NCBI GenBank assembly: GCA_934546745.1
Contig: CAKTDV010000012.1
Coordinates: 11,737-75,736 of the forward strand
DNA length: 64,000 bases
Origin: an uncultured Desulfovibrio sp.
Lineage (GTDB): Bacteria; Desulfobacterota; Desulfovibrionia; Desulfovibrionales; Desulfovibrionaceae
Direction: 5' to 3'
The position numbers were made by a program, and so were the translations under genes. Each line of letters begins with the position of its first letter. Position 1 is the first letter of the stretch. Positions 42,741 to 52,045 of this stretch are shown here, piece after piece. The notes under the pieces were generated by a model. The model was not told where the DNA came from. It saw only the letters and a program-made list of their open reading frames with translations, and did no database searches.

Positions 42741-42833
42741 CAGGGGCGCCAAGGCACGTGTGGCTAAACATTTTCTACGTCATGTCGATAGAGACAAAAA
42801 AAGTGCGAAAAATCCAACCAACGGAGGCATAAA

Positions 42834-43318
42834 ATGGCACGATTCTTCCTCTCTCTCTCTCTCTCTCTTTGATTCTCTCTGTCGGCCTGCTCTCTTCTGG
42901 CTGTGTTTCCCAGATGTCAAATCCGCATAAGGATCTGACGTATCAGGAAGCATCACAGATTTTGATTAAGGGAAAAACGACAAAGGCGGACGTTGAAAAG
43001 CGCTTTGGAAAACCCGACGCAGTGTCAGCCAGCAATGCGACGGAACGATGGACATATCATTTGATAAAATCCAATGCGTTGTTAGGTTCCATGGGGACCT
43101 CCGCCGCAACTATCGCCACGAGCACGGCGATGAGCAGCATCCCTTTTGTCGGCAGCGGCGCCCTTATGTCCGCGCAGATAGCTGCGAAAAGTCATGCCAC
43201 TACGGCTGTTGCGGGGGCAGCCTCTCAAGCGACGAACCCCAATGCATCGAAGACGCTACGCATAGAGTTCTTCAAGGGGGTCGTGAAAAGTTTTACGCTG
43301 TCTTCAGACACCTACTAG
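42834..43318 (+). CDS. BamE-like lipoprotein, out of frame at a CT tract (probable phase-variable gene)
   Basis: ATG 42834 follows GGAGG (42823-42827) and reads MARFFLSLSLSL, then stops at TGA 42870. The lipoprotein body is open in another frame from 42869: LILSVGLLSSGC (lipobox cysteine), then LTYQEASQILIKGKTTKADV and KRFGKPDAVSASNATERWTY, similar to SmpA/OmlA/BamE. Removing one CT unit (or adding two) joins the two into a normal signal peptide, MARFFLSLSLSLILSVGLLSSGC. A glycine/serine-rich hydrophobic stretch follows. Translation in the present state would need a TTG without a ribosome site, so the gene is probably off here. Confidence 0.75.
42849..42868 (+). repeat. (CT)10 simple sequence repeat in a signal-peptide coding region
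   Basis: Ten CT dinucleotides directly after the start of the lipoprotein gene. Slippage by one or two units changes frame, the classic arrangement for a phase-variable gene. Confidence 0.95.
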
Positions 43319-43474
43319 CCATCCTGTAACGGATCGGTGAGAAGGGGCGTGTCTGGCATGGAGGGTGGAACAACCCGCAATGCCGGATATGCTCCTGTTT
43401 TTTCCTGCGGGCCAGTGCTTGGCCGGAAACGTTTTCGGTAACGCCACCGTGTTTTTCAGAAGCAGCCAAGAAAC

Positions 43475-43494
43475 AGCCGCCCCGGCGGGCGGCT
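43475..43494 (-). terminator. Possible terminator of trmFO
   Basis: AGCCGCCC (43475-43482) pairs with GGGCGGCT (43487-43494) with a 4-nt loop. In the minus-strand transcript it is followed by GUUUCUU, a weak U-tract. Confidence 0.4.
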
Positions 43495-43532
43495 GACAGG
43501 GGCGGAGGCCGCCCCCTTCTGGGATGCGCCGC

Positions 43533-44882
43533 CTACCCCTCTTCTTCCGGCAGATGTTCCGCCTTCCACCGGGCGAAATCCTCCTGGGCGCGGGCGCTGT
43601 AAAGGGCCTTGCGGTCTTTTTTACCGGCGCGCTGCTGCAGTTCCGGCATGAGGCCGAAATGCGCGTTGGAGGGCTGGAAGCGTTTGGCGGGCGTGCGCAG
43701 GTGCCGCAGCAGCGCGCCCAGGGCCGTGGTGGGCGGCGGCGGAGGCAGTTCCCGGCCCCGCGCCCGCGCAAGGAGCAGCAGCGCGGCCCAGAGGCCGCAG
43801 GCGGCGGATTCCACATAGCCTTCCACGCCGGTGATCTGCCCGGCCAGCATGAAGCGGGGGCGGGCGGCGAGGCGCAGATCGTCCGTCAGGGCCTGGGGCG
43901 CGTTGACGTAAGTGTTGCGGTGCATGCTGCCAAAACGGGCAAATTCGGCCTGTTCCAATCCGGGTACCATGCGGAAGACACGGGCCTGTTCCGCATAGGT
44001 GAGTTTCGTCTGGCAGCCCACAAGATTGCAGGCCTCGGCGTTGGCGCTTTCCGCCCGCAGTTGCAGAATGGCCCAGGGGCGGCGGCCTGTGCGCGGATCT
44101 GTAAAGCCTACGGGCTTGAGCGGGCCGAAGGTCAGCGTGCGGGGGCCGCGTTCGGCCAACGCCTCGATGGGCATGCAGCCCTCAAAATGCGTCTCCTTCT
44201 CAAAGCCGTGGGCCGTCGTCTTTTCCGCGCCCAGCAGAGCTTGATGGAAAGCCTCGTATTCGTCCCGGCTCATGGGGCAGTTCAGGTAGTCGCCGCCTTC
44301 CTCCCCCTTTTCCTGTCCGTAGCGCGAGGCCTGGAACACGACGCGGGTATCGAGGGAATGCGTCCAGACAATGGGTGCGATGGCGTCGTAAAAATAGCAG
44401 TGTTGCGCGCCCACAGCTTCGGCCAGCGAGGCGGAAAGACCGTCAGACGCCAGCGGTCCGGCGGCGATGACCACGTCGCCCATGCCGTCCAGCGCGGCGT
44501 CGTCCAGCGAATTGATGCGCTGGCAGCGCGGATCAATGCGCGGATGTTCCTCAACGCGGCGCGTCATGGCGGCGGCAAAGGCGTTGCGATCCACGGCCAG
44601 CGCCTTTCCCGCGGGAATGCGCGTCGCATCGGCACAGGCCATGAAGGCGCTGCCCAGCGAGCGCAGTTCGGCCTTCAGCAGGCCGATGCCGGAGGTGATG
44701 TCATCCGACCGCAGCGAATTGGAGCAGACAAGTTCGGCCAGCGACGCGCTCACATGGGCCGGTGAGTGGAAGCGCGGTTTCTGCTCAAAAAGAACGACGG
44801 ACAGACCGGCGCCAGCCAGTCGCAGGGCACATTCGCACCCGGCAAGGCCGCCGCCCACAACGGCAACAGGCGTTTCGTTCAC
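43533..44882 (-). CDS. trmFO: Methylenetetrahydrofolate-tRNA-(uracil-54-C5)-methyltransferase TrmFO
   Basis: 449 aa. Makes ribothymidine at position 54 of tRNA using methylene-THF and FAD. The N-terminal FAD loop is VVGGGLAGCECALRLAGAG, and the family-specific AELVCSNSLRSDDITSGIGL is intact. The C-terminal FAD region is MLAGQITGVEGYVESAACGL. Length is normal. Monocistronic; divergent from dut. Confidence 0.96.
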   Translation of the reverse strand: MNETPVAVVGGGLAGCECALRLAGAGLSVVLFEQKPRFHSPAHVSASLAELVCSNSLRSDDITSGIGLLKAELRSLGSAFMACADATRIPAGKALAVDRNAFAAAMTRRVEEHPRIDPRCQRINSLDDAALDGMGDVVIAAGPLASDGLSASLAEAVGAQHCYFYDAIAPIVWTHSLDTRVVFQASRYGQEKGEEGGDYLNCPMSRDEYEAFHQALLGAEKTTAHGFEKETHFEGCMPIEALAERGPRTLTFGPLKPVGFTDPRTGRRPWAILQLRAESANAEACNLVGCQTKLTYAEQARVFRMVPGLEQAEFARFGSMHRNTYVNAPQALTDDLRLAARPRFMLAGQITGVEGYVESAACGLWAALLLLARARGRELPPPPPTTALGALLRHLRTPAKRFQPSNAHFGLMPELQQRAGKKDRKALYSARAQEDFARWKAEHLPEEEG

Positions 44883-44979
44883 GCGGAAGACTCCTTTTTC
44901 CCCGCAGTGTGGACAAAATGCCGCTTCTTGGCAAGTCCGGCCCCTTGCCCTTCGCGGACGGCTGGGCTACAGATGGGGA

Positions 44980-45519
44980 ATGACAACGCCTACCGCTTCC
45001 CCCGTCTCTCCTTCGGCCCGAAAGCCTGCCGATCCCTCTGCTCCAGAGCATACTCCAGCCCCCAATGTGCCCGTGCGTGTGGCCTTTGCCAGCGAGGCGG
45101 CCAGACGGCTCTACGGCGGTGTGCCGCATCCGGCGACCTCCCGATCCGCCGGGGTGGATGTGCGCGCCTGTCTGGACGGGGACGCCGCGGAGATTCCTCC
45201 GGGAGGGCGGCTGGCCATACCGTCCGGCCTGCGGGTGCAGCCCCTGTGTCCGGGGGTGGCCGGGTTCCTCTATTCCCGCAGCGGGCTTGGCGCGCGCGAC
45301 GGCCTTGTTGTGGCCCAGGGCGTGGGCGTCATCGATCCCGATTACACGGGGGAAATCCTCATCGTGCTGCGCAACACTTCGAGGGAGGCGCGGCGGATTC
45401 GGCGCGGTGATCGCATTGCCCAGCTCGTGTTTCAGCCTGTCCTCATGCCGCTATGGCGCGAAGGCGATCTGGACGCCACGGATCGCGGCGCGGGCGGTTT
45501 CGGGCATACCGGCGCGTAG
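44980..45519 (+). CDS. dut: Deoxyuridine 5'-triphosphate nucleotidohydrolase
   Basis: 179 aa, trimeric dUTPase that prevents uracil incorporation. Motifs: AGVDVRACLDG (I), SRSGLGARDG (II), GVIDPDYTGEILIVLRN (III), RGDRIAQLVFQP (IV) and RGAGGFGHTG (V). About 30 extra residues rich in Pro and Ala precede the enzyme domain. Start ATG 44980 preceded by GGGGA; the domain itself begins near residue 30. Confidence 0.93.
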   Translation: MTTPTASPVSPSARKPADPSAPEHTPAPNVPVRVAFASEAARRLYGGVPHPATSRSAGVDVRACLDGDAAEIPPGGRLAIPSGLRVQPLCPGVAGFLYSRSGLGARDGLVVAQGVGVIDPDYTGEILIVLRNTSREARRIRRGDRIAQLVFQPVLMPLWREGDLDATDRGAGGFGHTGA

Positions 45520-45665
45520 CGCGCGGTTTCCTGTGTACTCTTTTTTCAGAAACTCCCCGAACTACGCTTCTCCCGTGCGGCGAGGCACAGACGGCGGCGT
45601 CGCTGTGCCGCACCATGCGCGTCATCGGGAAAGGGGGCCACGGCGTTGCCGCGTTCCCAGGAACA

Positions 45666-45715
45666 GCGCTTCTCCCCGAAGGGGAAGGCTTCAGATACCA
45701 AAGGAATTTGTCATG
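45666..45715 (+). repeat. Dispersed hairpin element, copy 3 (5' of argD)
   Basis: GCGCTTCTCCCC, loop GAA, GGGGAAGG, then CTTCAGATACC, AAAGGA and the argD ATG. Same order of parts as copies 1 and 2. Confidence 0.6.
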
Positions 45716-46912
45716 AGCCATGCCTTTGATCAGGTGAAGGAACAGGAAGAGGCTCTGCTGTGCCGCTCCTACAGCCGCTACCCCATCGCCGTCGCGCGCG
45801 GCAAGGGGTCGCGCCTGTGGGACGTGGACGGCAGGGAATATGTGGATTTGCTGGCCGGTATCGCCGTCACCGGCCTCGGGCACTGCAACGACGAGGTGAC
45901 GGCCGCCCTTGTGGCGCAGGCCGGGCGTCTCTGGCATGTGAGCAATCTGTTCTATCAGGAACCGCAGCTGGATCTGGCCCGCCGCCTGCTGGCCGAAAGC
46001 CATCATGGCAAGGTCTTTTTCTGCAATTCCGGCGCGGAGGCCAACGAGGCGGCCATCAAGCTGGCCCGCCGCTACATGCGGAAAGTGCGGGGCACGGACG
46101 CCTGCGAGATCGTCACCCTGTCCAGCTGTTTTCATGGCCGCACATTCGGGGCGCTGGCCGCCACGGGCCGGGAAAGCCTCAGCGACGGCTTCACACCGCT
46201 GCCCGGCGGTTTCCTTCAGGTCGAGGCCGGTAATCTGGACGCGCTGGACGCTGTCACCGGCCCGAAGACGGCCGCCGTCATGCTGGAAACCGTGCAGGGC
46301 GAGGGCGGCGTGCGCCCCCTGCCCGCCGCCTACCTTGAGGGGGTGGAGCGCCTCTGCCGCCAGAAGGGCATCCTGCTCATCTGCGACGAGGTGCAGGCCG
46401 GGCTGTGCCGCACGGGCCGCTTCTGGGCCTATCAGCATTTCGGCCTGACACCGGACATCGTTTCCTGCGCCAAGGCGCTGGCCAACGGTCTGCCCATGGG
46501 GGCCATGCTGGCCACGGACGAGGCGGCGCGGGGCTTTGAGGCGGGCAGCCACGCCACCACCTTTGGCGGTGGCGCACTGGTGTCCGCCGTGGCGGCAAAG
46601 ACGGTGGAGATTCTGCGGCGGGACAACCTCGACGCGCGCGCGGCGGCGCTGGGCGCGGCTTTCCGCGACAAGGCCGAAGCCCTGCGTCAGCGTCTTGGCG
46701 GGGCCATTGCCGAGGTGCGCGGCCTGGGTCTCATGATCGGCATCGAGCTGACCGCGGACGGCGCGCCCGTCTGGAAGGAGCTGCTGCGGCGCGGCCTCAT
46801 CTGCAACCTGAGCCACGGCACAACGCTGCGCCTGCTGCCCGCCCTGACCATTGACGCCGCCGATCTGGACAGATTTCTGGAAACGCTGGAGGCGATTCTT
46901 TCCGGGAAGTAG
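45713..46912 (+). CDS. argD: Acetylornithine aminotransferase
   Basis: 399 aa, PLP enzyme of arginine synthesis (also possible N-succinyl-diaminopimelate aminotransferase). Cofactor region FFCNSGAEANEAAIKLARRY; the Asp-containing ICDEVQAGLCRTGRFWAYQHF; the PLP lysine in IVSCAKALANGLPMGAML; C-terminal HATTFGGGALVSAVA. Start ATG 45713 follows AAAGGA and a hairpin element copy; a longer in-frame reading begins inside dut and lacks support. Confidence 0.94.
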   Translation: MSHAFDQVKEQEEALLCRSYSRYPIAVARGKGSRLWDVDGREYVDLLAGIAVTGLGHCNDEVTAALVAQAGRLWHVSNLFYQEPQLDLARRLLAESHHGKVFFCNSGAEANEAAIKLARRYMRKVRGTDACEIVTLSSCFHGRTFGALAATGRESLSDGFTPLPGGFLQVEAGNLDALDAVTGPKTAAVMLETVQGEGGVRPLPAAYLEGVERLCRQKGILLICDEVQAGLCRTGRFWAYQHFGLTPDIVSCAKALANGLPMGAMLATDEAARGFEAGSHATTFGGGALVSAVAAKTVEILRRDNLDARAAALGAAFRDKAEALRQRLGGAIAEVRGLGLMIGIELTADGAPVWKELLRRGLICNLSHGTTLRLLPALTIDAADLDRFLETLEAILSGK

Positions 46913-46930
46913 GGTCAGGAGAGAGCGCAA

Positions 46931-46978
46931 AAAAGGGGAGGGGCCGGCGTGTGCCGGGGCTCCTCCCCTTTCTCTTTT
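46931..46978. terminator. Bidirectional terminator between argD and livF
   Basis: Long stem built on AAAAGGGGAG (from 46931) and CTCCCCTTT (to 46971), followed by TCTCTTTT on plus and a T run on minus. It can stop both argD and the liv operon. Confidence 0.75.
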
Positions 46979-47057
46979 GTTCGGTCGTTTTCTTTCCTTG
47001 AGTCCGGTGTCTGTGAACGCGGGAACATGCGGCGCGGGTTTTTCCCCGGAGGCGTCG

Positions 47058-47762
47058 CTACAATCCCAGATAGGCGGAGCGGACGGCCGGGCTTTCCAGC
47101 AACTCGGAAGCCGCGCCGTCCATGACAATGCGGCCGTTTTCCAGCACATAGCCCCTGTGGGCGATGCGCAGGGCCTGATTGGCATTCTGCTCCACCAGAA
47201 AGACGGTGGTGCCGCTCTCGTTGACCTTCTGGATGATCTTGAAGATCTGCTGGATGATGATGGGGGCGAGCCCCAGCGAGGGTTCGTCCAGCAGGAGGAG
47301 TTTGGGGCGGCCCATGAGGGCGCGGCTGATGGCGAGCATCTGCTGTTCGCCGCCTGAGAGGGTGCCGCCCTGCTGCCTGCGGCGTTTGGCAAGGATGGGG
47401 AACAGCTCAAACACATAGTCCATGTCGCGCTGTATGCCGGCCTTGTCCCCGCGCAGGAATGCGCCCAGATCGAGGTTCTCCTGCACGGTCATGTCCGGGA
47501 ATATCAGGCGGCCTTCGGGTACCTGGCTGATGCCAAGGCCGACGATTTCGTGAGGGGCACGCTCATGAATGGCTTCGCCGTTCCAGAGAATCTCCCCCCC
47601 GCGGGGCCGGTTGATGCCGCAGATGGTCATGAGCGTGGTGGATTTGCCCGCGCCGTTGGCGCCGATGAGCGTGACGATCTCGCCGTCGTTGATGGTCAGC
47701 GAAATACCGCGCAGGGCCTGGATGTTGCCGTAATAGGTATCGACGTCGCGCAGCTCAAGCAT
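47058..47762 (-). CDS. livF: Branched-chain amino acid ABC transporter, ATPase LivF
   Basis: 234 aa. Walker A LIGANGAGKSTTLMTICGIN; EGRLIFPDMTVQENLDLGAF is typical of LivF; signature LSGGEQQMLAISRALMG; Walker B LLLLDEPSLGLAPIIIQQIF. Start ATG 47762 is preferred over one 15 bp upstream because it overlaps the livG stop by 8 bp with GGGGAG before it. Last gene of the livKHMGF run. Confidence 0.95.
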   Translation of the reverse strand: MLELRDVDTYYGNIQALRGISLTINDGEIVTLIGANGAGKSTTLMTICGINRPRGGEILWNGEAIHERAPHEIVGLGISQVPEGRLIFPDMTVQENLDLGAFLRGDKAGIQRDMDYVFELFPILAKRRRQQGGTLSGGEQQMLAISRALMGRPKLLLLDEPSLGLAPIIIQQIFKIIQKVNESGTTVFLVEQNANQALRIAHRGYVLENGRIVMDGAASELLESPAVRSAYLGL

Positions 47763-48615
47763 CGTCGCTCTCCCCAAGGTAGGCCTGGATGACGCGCGGG
47801 TTGGCGCGCACTTCCTCCGGTGTGCCGCTGGCGATGCGGGAACCGTATTCCATGACGTAGATGCGGTCGGAAAGGGACATGACCATACCCATGTCGTGTT
47901 CGATGAGGAGGATGGAAAGATCGCGGCTGGCGCGCAGGTGGCGTACCAGCTCTTCCAGTTCTCTGGTTTCCTGCGGATTCATGCCCGCGGCGGGTTCGTC
48001 CAGCAGCAGCATGCGCGGGCCCGTGGCAAGGGCTCGCGCGATTTCAAGGCGGCGTTGCGCCCCGTAGGGCAGGTTGTAGGCGCGTTCGTTCCAGAACTGC
48101 TCCAGATGCACGCTTTCCAGCAGGTCATAGGAAATGTCAATGGTCTCCTGCTCCTCGCGACGCGTGGCGGGGGTGCGGGCCAGCGCTCCCCAGATGCCCG
48201 CGCGGGTGCGGCAGTGGCGGCCAATCATCACGTTTTCCAGCACGGTCATGTCGCCAAAGAGGCGGATGTTCTGAAAGGTGCGGGCCATACCCAGCGCGGT
48301 GATGTCGTGTGGCTTGCGGCCATTGAGCAGGTGGCGGCGCTGTGCCGCGTCATGGAGATAGACGCGGCCCTCCGCCGGAGTGTAGATGCCGGTGACGCAG
48401 TTGAAGAAGGTGGTCTTGCCCGCGCCGTTGGGGCCGATGAGCGCGACGATTTCCCTCTCGTTGACGGTCAGATCAAGTTCGTTCAGGGCCCGCAGGCCGC
48501 CGAAGTTCTGCGTCAGTTCCTCCACCTGGAGGACGGGCCGGGCGTCGGAGGGCGGCGTTTTCGGCGTCGCGGCCGCGCCCCTGCCCGTGCCGGAAGTCTC
48601 GGAATACTGGCTCAT
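47755..48615 (-). CDS. livG: Branched-chain amino acid ABC transporter, ATPase LivG
   Basis: 286 aa. A 28-residue Ser/Thr/Pro-rich N-terminal extension precedes VLQVEELTQNFGGLRALNEL. Walker A is LIGPNGAGKTTFFNCVTGIY; GMARTFQNIRLFGDMTVLEN is the LivG signature; Walker B is MLLLDEPAAGMNPQETREL. ATG 48615 with AAGGA upstream overlaps the livM stop (ATGA). Confidence 0.95.
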   Translation of the reverse strand: MSQYSETSGTGRGAAATPKTPPSDARPVLQVEELTQNFGGLRALNELDLTVNEREIVALIGPNGAGKTTFFNCVTGIYTPAEGRVYLHDAAQRRHLLNGRKPHDITALGMARTFQNIRLFGDMTVLENVMIGRHCRTRAGIWGALARTPATRREEQETIDISYDLLESVHLEQFWNERAYNLPYGAQRRLEIARALATGPRMLLLDEPAAGMNPQETRELEELVRHLRASRDLSILLIEHDMGMVMSLSDRIYVMEYGSRIASGTPEEVRANPRVIQAYLGESDDA

Positions 48616-49850
48616 GCGCGTTCCTTTTGCGCGGCATCGCCGTGCAGTCTGGTGATGCGGTAACGGCGGCGTTCGCCTGTGACGAGGCCCTGCGGGCGGA
48701 AGATCATCATGATGACCATGATCGCGCCAAAGATAAGCATCCGGTATTCGGAAAAGGCGCGCAGGTATTCGGGGGCCAGAATGAGAATCATGGCCGCCAC
48801 GCCCACGCCCACGATGGAACCCATGCCGCCCAGCACGACCATGGAAAGAATCATGGCCGATTCCATGAAGGTGAAGCTGGCCGGGTTGATGAAGCTTGTC
48901 TTGGCGGCGAAGATGACCCCGGCGAAGCCCGCCCAGCAGGAACTCAGGGCAAAGGCCGACAGCTTGACACGCGCCAGATTGATGCCCATGGCCTCGCAGG
49001 CGATTTCGTCCTCGCGCAGCGCCTGGAGGGCAAGGCCCACGCGGGAGTGCTTCAGGCGGGAAATGACGGCCACGGTGATGATGACCGCCGCCAGCACGAT
49101 GTAATAGACGAACATGGTGGAGGCGTTGATATCCATCTCCATGCCGAAGAAGCCTGGGGGGGGAATTTCCTTGATGCCGCTGGAACCGCCCGTCAGGCTG
49201 GCCCAGTTGAGCAGGGTCAGGCGGACGATCTCGCCAAAACCCAGCGTCACGATGGCCAGATAGTCGCCGCGCAGGCGCAGCACGGGAAAGCCCAGCGCCA
49301 GTCCGAACAACACGGCCATGAGGCCGCCCACGGGCAGGCACGTCCAGAAACCGAGACCAAAGGCCTGATTGAGCAGGGCGTAGGCATAGGCCCCCACGGC
49401 GTAGAAGGCCACGTAGCCCAGCACGAGCTGCCCCGCGATGCCCACGGCGATATTCAGACCCAGCGCCAGCATGACATAGAGCAGGGCCGAGATCATGATG
49501 TTCGTCTGGTAGAAGGAACTCACGTGGGGCATGGCGATCATGACGGCCAGTACAAGCCCCAGCGAGATCGCGCGGGTGCGGGCGTTGCGGCCGGGCAGGC
49601 TGAAGAGGGCGCCCAGCGCGCGGCTGAGGGAGTCAGGCAGGCTGAGGACGGGCAGCCCCCTGGCCTTGCGCCGGAAACACCAGTTCCAGAGCATGGAGAG
49701 GAAAAAAATGGCCGCGCCGAGCAGGAGCACGCGATCCAGCCGCCATTCCACGGTCTGATCGACGGAATTGAGGCGTATGCCCATGACGGGCAGGGTCAGG
49801 ATCATGAACCAGCACGACGCCAGCAGCGCTTTTCCGAGATAGTTGATCAT
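48612..49850 (-). CDS. livM: Branched-chain amino acid ABC transporter, permease LivM
   Basis: 412 aa, inner-membrane permease. An extra N-terminal ~110 residues with two or three helices precede the LivM core, which shows LNIAVGIAGQLVLGYVAFYA, FPVLRLRGDYLAIVTLGFGE and the EAA-like ISRLKHSRVGLALQALREDE. The end includes VVLGGMGSIVGVGVAAMIL. Longer than a minimal LivM, similar to E. coli's long form. Confidence 0.95.
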   Translation of the reverse strand: MINYLGKALLASCWFMILTLPVMGIRLNSVDQTVEWRLDRVLLLGAAIFFLSMLWNWCFRRKARGLPVLSLPDSLSRALGALFSLPGRNARTRAISLGLVLAVMIAMPHVSSFYQTNIMISALLYVMLALGLNIAVGIAGQLVLGYVAFYAVGAYAYALLNQAFGLGFWTCLPVGGLMAVLFGLALGFPVLRLRGDYLAIVTLGFGEIVRLTLLNWASLTGGSSGIKEIPPPGFFGMEMDINASTMFVYYIVLAAVIITVAVISRLKHSRVGLALQALREDEIACEAMGINLARVKLSAFALSSCWAGFAGVIFAAKTSFINPASFTFMESAMILSMVVLGGMGSIVGVGVAAMILILAPEYLRAFSEYRMLIFGAIMVIMMIFRPQGLVTGERRRYRITRLHGDAAQKERA

Positions 49851-49854
49851 GGGG

Positions 49855-50760
49855 CTACACCTTCTGCACTTTGGCCTTGCCCAAGATGCCGTCGGGCCGG
49901 AATATGAGGATGAGTATCAGCAGGCCAAAGGCGAGCGCGTCTTCATAGTTGCCGGAAAGGTAACCCGTGGTGAGGCTTTCCGCGATGCCGAGGACGAGAC
50001 CGCCCACCATGGCGCCGGGAATGGAGCCGATGCCGCCAAGAACGGCGGCGGTAAAGGCCTTGAGCCCGGCAAGAAAGCCGATGCCAAAATTGACCTGCCC
50101 CATGTGCGAGGCGATGAGCACACCGCCGAGCGCCGCCAGCGCGGATCCGACGAGGAAGGTCAGCGAGATGATTCTGTCCGCGTTGATGCCCAGCAGCAGT
50201 GCCATTTTACGGTTCTGCGCCGTGGCGCGCATGGCTTTGCCCATTTTGGTGAAGCGGATGAAGAGCGAGAGGGCAATCATGGCCAGCGTGCTGGTGACGA
50301 GAATGAGAAAGTCGCTGGGGCCCATGACGCCAAGGGCGTCGAGAAATTCCATGTCGGGCAGCAGCCGGGGAAAGGGCACATAGTCCGAGGTCTGTGCCAG
50401 CAGCACATAGTTCTGGAGGAAGATGGACATGCCGATGGCCGAAATGAGCGGTGACAGCCTGGGCGCGCCGCGCAGGGGCTTGTAGGCCACCTTCTCGAGC
50501 GTATAGCCGTAGGCCGCGCTCCAGACGACGGCGGCCAGCGCCGCGACGACGAGAATGCCCCCGGCGGGGAAGCCCATGATGCCGAGCACCCCGGCAACGA
50601 GCAGGGCGGTGAACGCGCCCAGCATATAGATCTCGCCGTGGGCGAAGTTGATCAGCTCGATGATGCCGTACACCAGCGTGTAGCCCAGCGCGATGAGCGC
50701 GTAGATGCTGCCGCGTGTGAGACCGCCGAAGAACAGTTCTATGAAGTACTGGAAATCCAT
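49855..50760 (-). CDS. livH: Branched-chain amino acid ABC transporter, permease LivH
   Basis: 301 aa. Start ATG 50760 gives MDFQYFIELFFGGLTRGSIY; an in-frame start 72 bp upstream is less likely because the family begins at the first membrane helix. Seen: YALIALGYTLVYGIIELINFAHGE region, KMGKAMRATAQNRKMALLLG (EAA loop) and AAVLGGIGSIPGAMVGGLVL. livM follows after 4 bp. Confidence 0.95.
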   Translation of the reverse strand: MDFQYFIELFFGGLTRGSIYALIALGYTLVYGIIELINFAHGEIYMLGAFTALLVAGVLGIMGFPAGGILVVAALAAVVWSAAYGYTLEKVAYKPLRGAPRLSPLISAIGMSIFLQNYVLLAQTSDYVPFPRLLPDMEFLDALGVMGPSDFLILVTSTLAMIALSLFIRFTKMGKAMRATAQNRKMALLLGINADRIISLTFLVGSALAALGGVLIASHMGQVNFGIGFLAGLKAFTAAVLGGIGSIPGAMVGGLVLGIAESLTTGYLSGNYEDALAFGLLILILIFRPDGILGKAKVQKV

Positions 50761-50842
50761 GCCGTTTCGTGCGTATGCGCTGCGTTGTATCCCGGAGAGA
50801 TCGGAAACAGGGTGCGGAGGCTGGCCCCGCACCCTGAGCGCC

Positions 50843-51976
50843 TTACTTCAGGATGATATTGTGATCGGTTTCCACAAACTTGCCGCCCCTGGCCTCGTAG
50901 ATGGAAAGGCCGAGACCGGCGGCGTCGCCATTCTTGTTGAAGGAGAGGTTGCCCAGCGGTGTGTCGACCGTGTTCTTCCTGAGCCCCTCAAGCAGCTGAT
51001 CGGTAGCCGTGCCGCCGGAGGTCTCGATGGCCTTCAGGAGAGCCTGCATGGCGGCGTAGGCGTTATAGTAGCCAAAGCCGGGTTCGCTGCCAAAGGCCTT
51101 GATATGGGCTTCGCGGGCCTGCTTGTACATGTCCAGCGCGCTGGTGTCCTTGGGATAGGAAGCCAGCGTGCCTTCGCTGTCCTTGCCGGTCATCTTGAGG
51201 AAGGTCTCGTCCTTCACGCCGTCGGGGCCCATGAGGGGCGTCTTCACGCGGTCGCGGCGCATCTGCTGCACGAGCTTGGAAGCGGCGGGCTGATAGCCGC
51301 CGAACACGATGAGATCGGGCTTGGCGCGCTTCAGCTTGCGGATGGTGGGCGAGAAGTCCACGGCGTCGGGTGTGATGGCCTCGAACAGCACGGTTTCCAC
51401 GCCGCCCTTCTCGAGAAGAGTGCGGTTCTGGGAGGCGAAGCCCTTGCCGTATTCGCCGTTGTCGTGGACATAGGCGACCTTTTTGACCTTGAGGACGTTC
51501 AGGGCGTAGCTGCTGGTCAGTTCCGCCTGGGCTAGATCATTGGCCACGGTGCGGAAGAAGAGCGGGTGCGCGCCTTCCAGCGTCAGGGCCGGGGTAGTGG
51601 CCGTGGGCGAGACGCTGATCAGTCTGGCGCTCTCAAAGAGCGGCAGAGAGGCGTTGGTGGGGCCGGAACAGATGGGCCCCATGACCGCGACGACCTTGTC
51701 GGAAATGAGCTTGGTGGCGGCGTTGGTGGCCAGTTCGGGCTTACACTGATCGTCCTGGGAGACCAGTTCCACCTTGCGGCCAAGGACGCCGCCCTTGGCG
51801 TTGATGTCGTCAATGACGATTTTGGCGGCGTTGAGGCTGGGCACGCCGTAGGAGGCGAGGTCGCCGGAGTGCGCGCCCTGCACGCCGATTTTGATGGGGC
51901 CGTCCTCGGCCAGAGCCGGGGAGGCCAGCGAAACGGAAACCAGAGCCGCGGCCATCCAGGTGATGCCTTTTCTCAT
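50843..51976 (-). CDS. livK: Branched-chain amino acid ABC transporter, substrate-binding protein
   Basis: 377 aa. Signal peptide MRKGITWMAAALVSVSLASP, cleaved after ALA, then IKIGVQGAHSGDLASYGVPS, the typical Leu/Ile/Val-binding fold (periplasmic binding protein type 1). GPICSGPTNASLPLFESARL and VAYVHDNGEYGKGFASQNRT are family regions. Start ATG 51976 is chosen by AAGGA and the signal peptide; the reading can be extended 28 codons but without signal features. First gene of the operon. Confidence 0.94.
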   Translation of the reverse strand: MRKGITWMAAALVSVSLASPALAEDGPIKIGVQGAHSGDLASYGVPSLNAAKIVIDDINAKGGVLGRKVELVSQDDQCKPELATNAATKLISDKVVAVMGPICSGPTNASLPLFESARLISVSPTATTPALTLEGAHPLFFRTVANDLAQAELTSSYALNVLKVKKVAYVHDNGEYGKGFASQNRTLLEKGGVETVLFEAITPDAVDFSPTIRKLKRAKPDLIVFGGYQPAASKLVQQMRRDRVKTPLMGPDGVKDETFLKMTGKDSEGTLASYPKDTSALDMYKQAREAHIKAFGSEPGFGYYNAYAAMQALLKAIETSGGTATDQLLEGLRKNTVDTPLGNLSFNKNGDAAGLGLSIYEARGGKFVETDHNIILK

Positions 51977-51997
51977 CGAACGTTCCTTCTCATGGTT

Positions 51998-52045
51998 AGG
52001 GGTTGCAACCTCTCCCCCTGTTTCCGGAGGGAAAGGCCTTCCTGA
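51998..52045 (-). repeat. Possible dispersed hairpin element upstream of livK
   Basis: Minus strand GGCCTTTCCCTC, an 8-nt loop and GGGGGAGAGG, then GTTGCAACC and, further on, AAGGA and the livK ATG. Similar parts to the other copies but a larger loop; weaker case. Confidence 0.35.
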
